Below, in pieces: positions 5,141-5,152 of a stretch of DNA of 5,152 nucleotides. The position numbers were made by a program, and so were the translations under genes. This DNA is from an uncultured Bacillus sp. (GTDB lineage Bacteria; Bacillota; Bacilli; Bacillales; DSM-1321): the NCBI GenBank assembly GCA_934215995.1, contig CAKQBC010000190.1:1-5152 (forward strand), in the 5' to 3' direction. Within the stretch, counting starts at the first letter, position 1. Every line of letters starts with the position of its first letter. The notes under the pieces were generated by a model that searched no databases, was not told where the DNA came from, and was given only the letters and a program-made list of their open reading frames with translations.

Positions 5141-5152
5141 TCGCACAAAATC

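Larger units (their letters stand above)
4827..5152. other. 326-base stretch without a convincing gene
   Basis: Apart from the ribosome binding site of the DedA-like gene (4832-4838), two candidate promoters are described separately. Bases 4880-4905 are very AT-rich. On the minus strand a frame is open from the right edge to a TGA at 5044-5042 (36 codons, starting DFVRTIPESLAAEKEA), which might be the end of a gene outside the window. The other two minus frames are also open for 25-32 codons there, so this is weak. No tRNA, riboswitch or repeat was recognised. Confidence 0.5.

Noticed and set aside
1..5152. Search by eye for CRISPR repeats, insertion sequence ends, tRNA or rRNA genes and phage genes
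   Set aside because: No regularly spaced repeats, transposase, cloverleaf or rRNA-like sequence was seen; the window reads as ordinary chromosomal genes.

Overview
The window looks like a piece of chromosome from a Gram-positive Bacillaceae-type bacterium. The evidence is the strong purine-rich ribosome binding sites (AAGGGG, AGGGGG, GAGGGG) before almost every gene, sigma-A-like promoters, the moderate-to-low GC content judged by eye, and protein families familiar from Bacillus (DUF421/YetF, TVP38/DedA-like, YrrM-like O-methyltransferase, CopC/CopD related to YcnJ). No rRNA, tRNA, insertion sequence, phage gene or CRISPR array was seen.

Left part (1-1560, minus strand): a three-gene unit read right to left. 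It encodes a small His-rich protein of unknown function, then a SAM-dependent O-methyltransferase, then a Nudix hydrolase. The genes are tightly spaced and no terminator was seen between them. The unit begins at a good promoter (TTGACT, 17 bp, TACGAT). Two 16-bp sites, each made of two GTATAC hexamers one helical turn apart, lie over the spacer/-10 region and just past the expected start point. This looks like a repressor-controlled operon whose regulator is not in the window, and it is the most distinctive signal here.

Centre (1680-3480, plus strand): a divergent two-gene copper module. The first gene encodes a secreted, C-terminally membrane-anchored CopC-domain protein with the N-terminal His and Asp-x-His copper ligands. 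The second, starting two bases after its stop, encodes a polytopic CopD-family membrane protein. In B. subtilis the same two domains are fused in one protein, YcnJ. A strong hairpin terminator follows, symmetric enough to work in both directions.

Right part (3480-4860, minus strand): two membrane protein genes, probably co-transcribed. A TVP38/DedA-like (VTT/SNARE-associated) protein is read first, then a compact DUF421 (YetF-like) protein. The last 326 bases hold no convincing gene. They contain a weak candidate promoter for the DedA-like gene and, at the right edge, an extended -10 promoter pointing out of the window.

I see no established defence or mobile system. The candidates for something undescribed are the double GTATAC operator with its His-rich first gene, and an unassigned hydrophobic reading frame downstream of the DUF421 gene.
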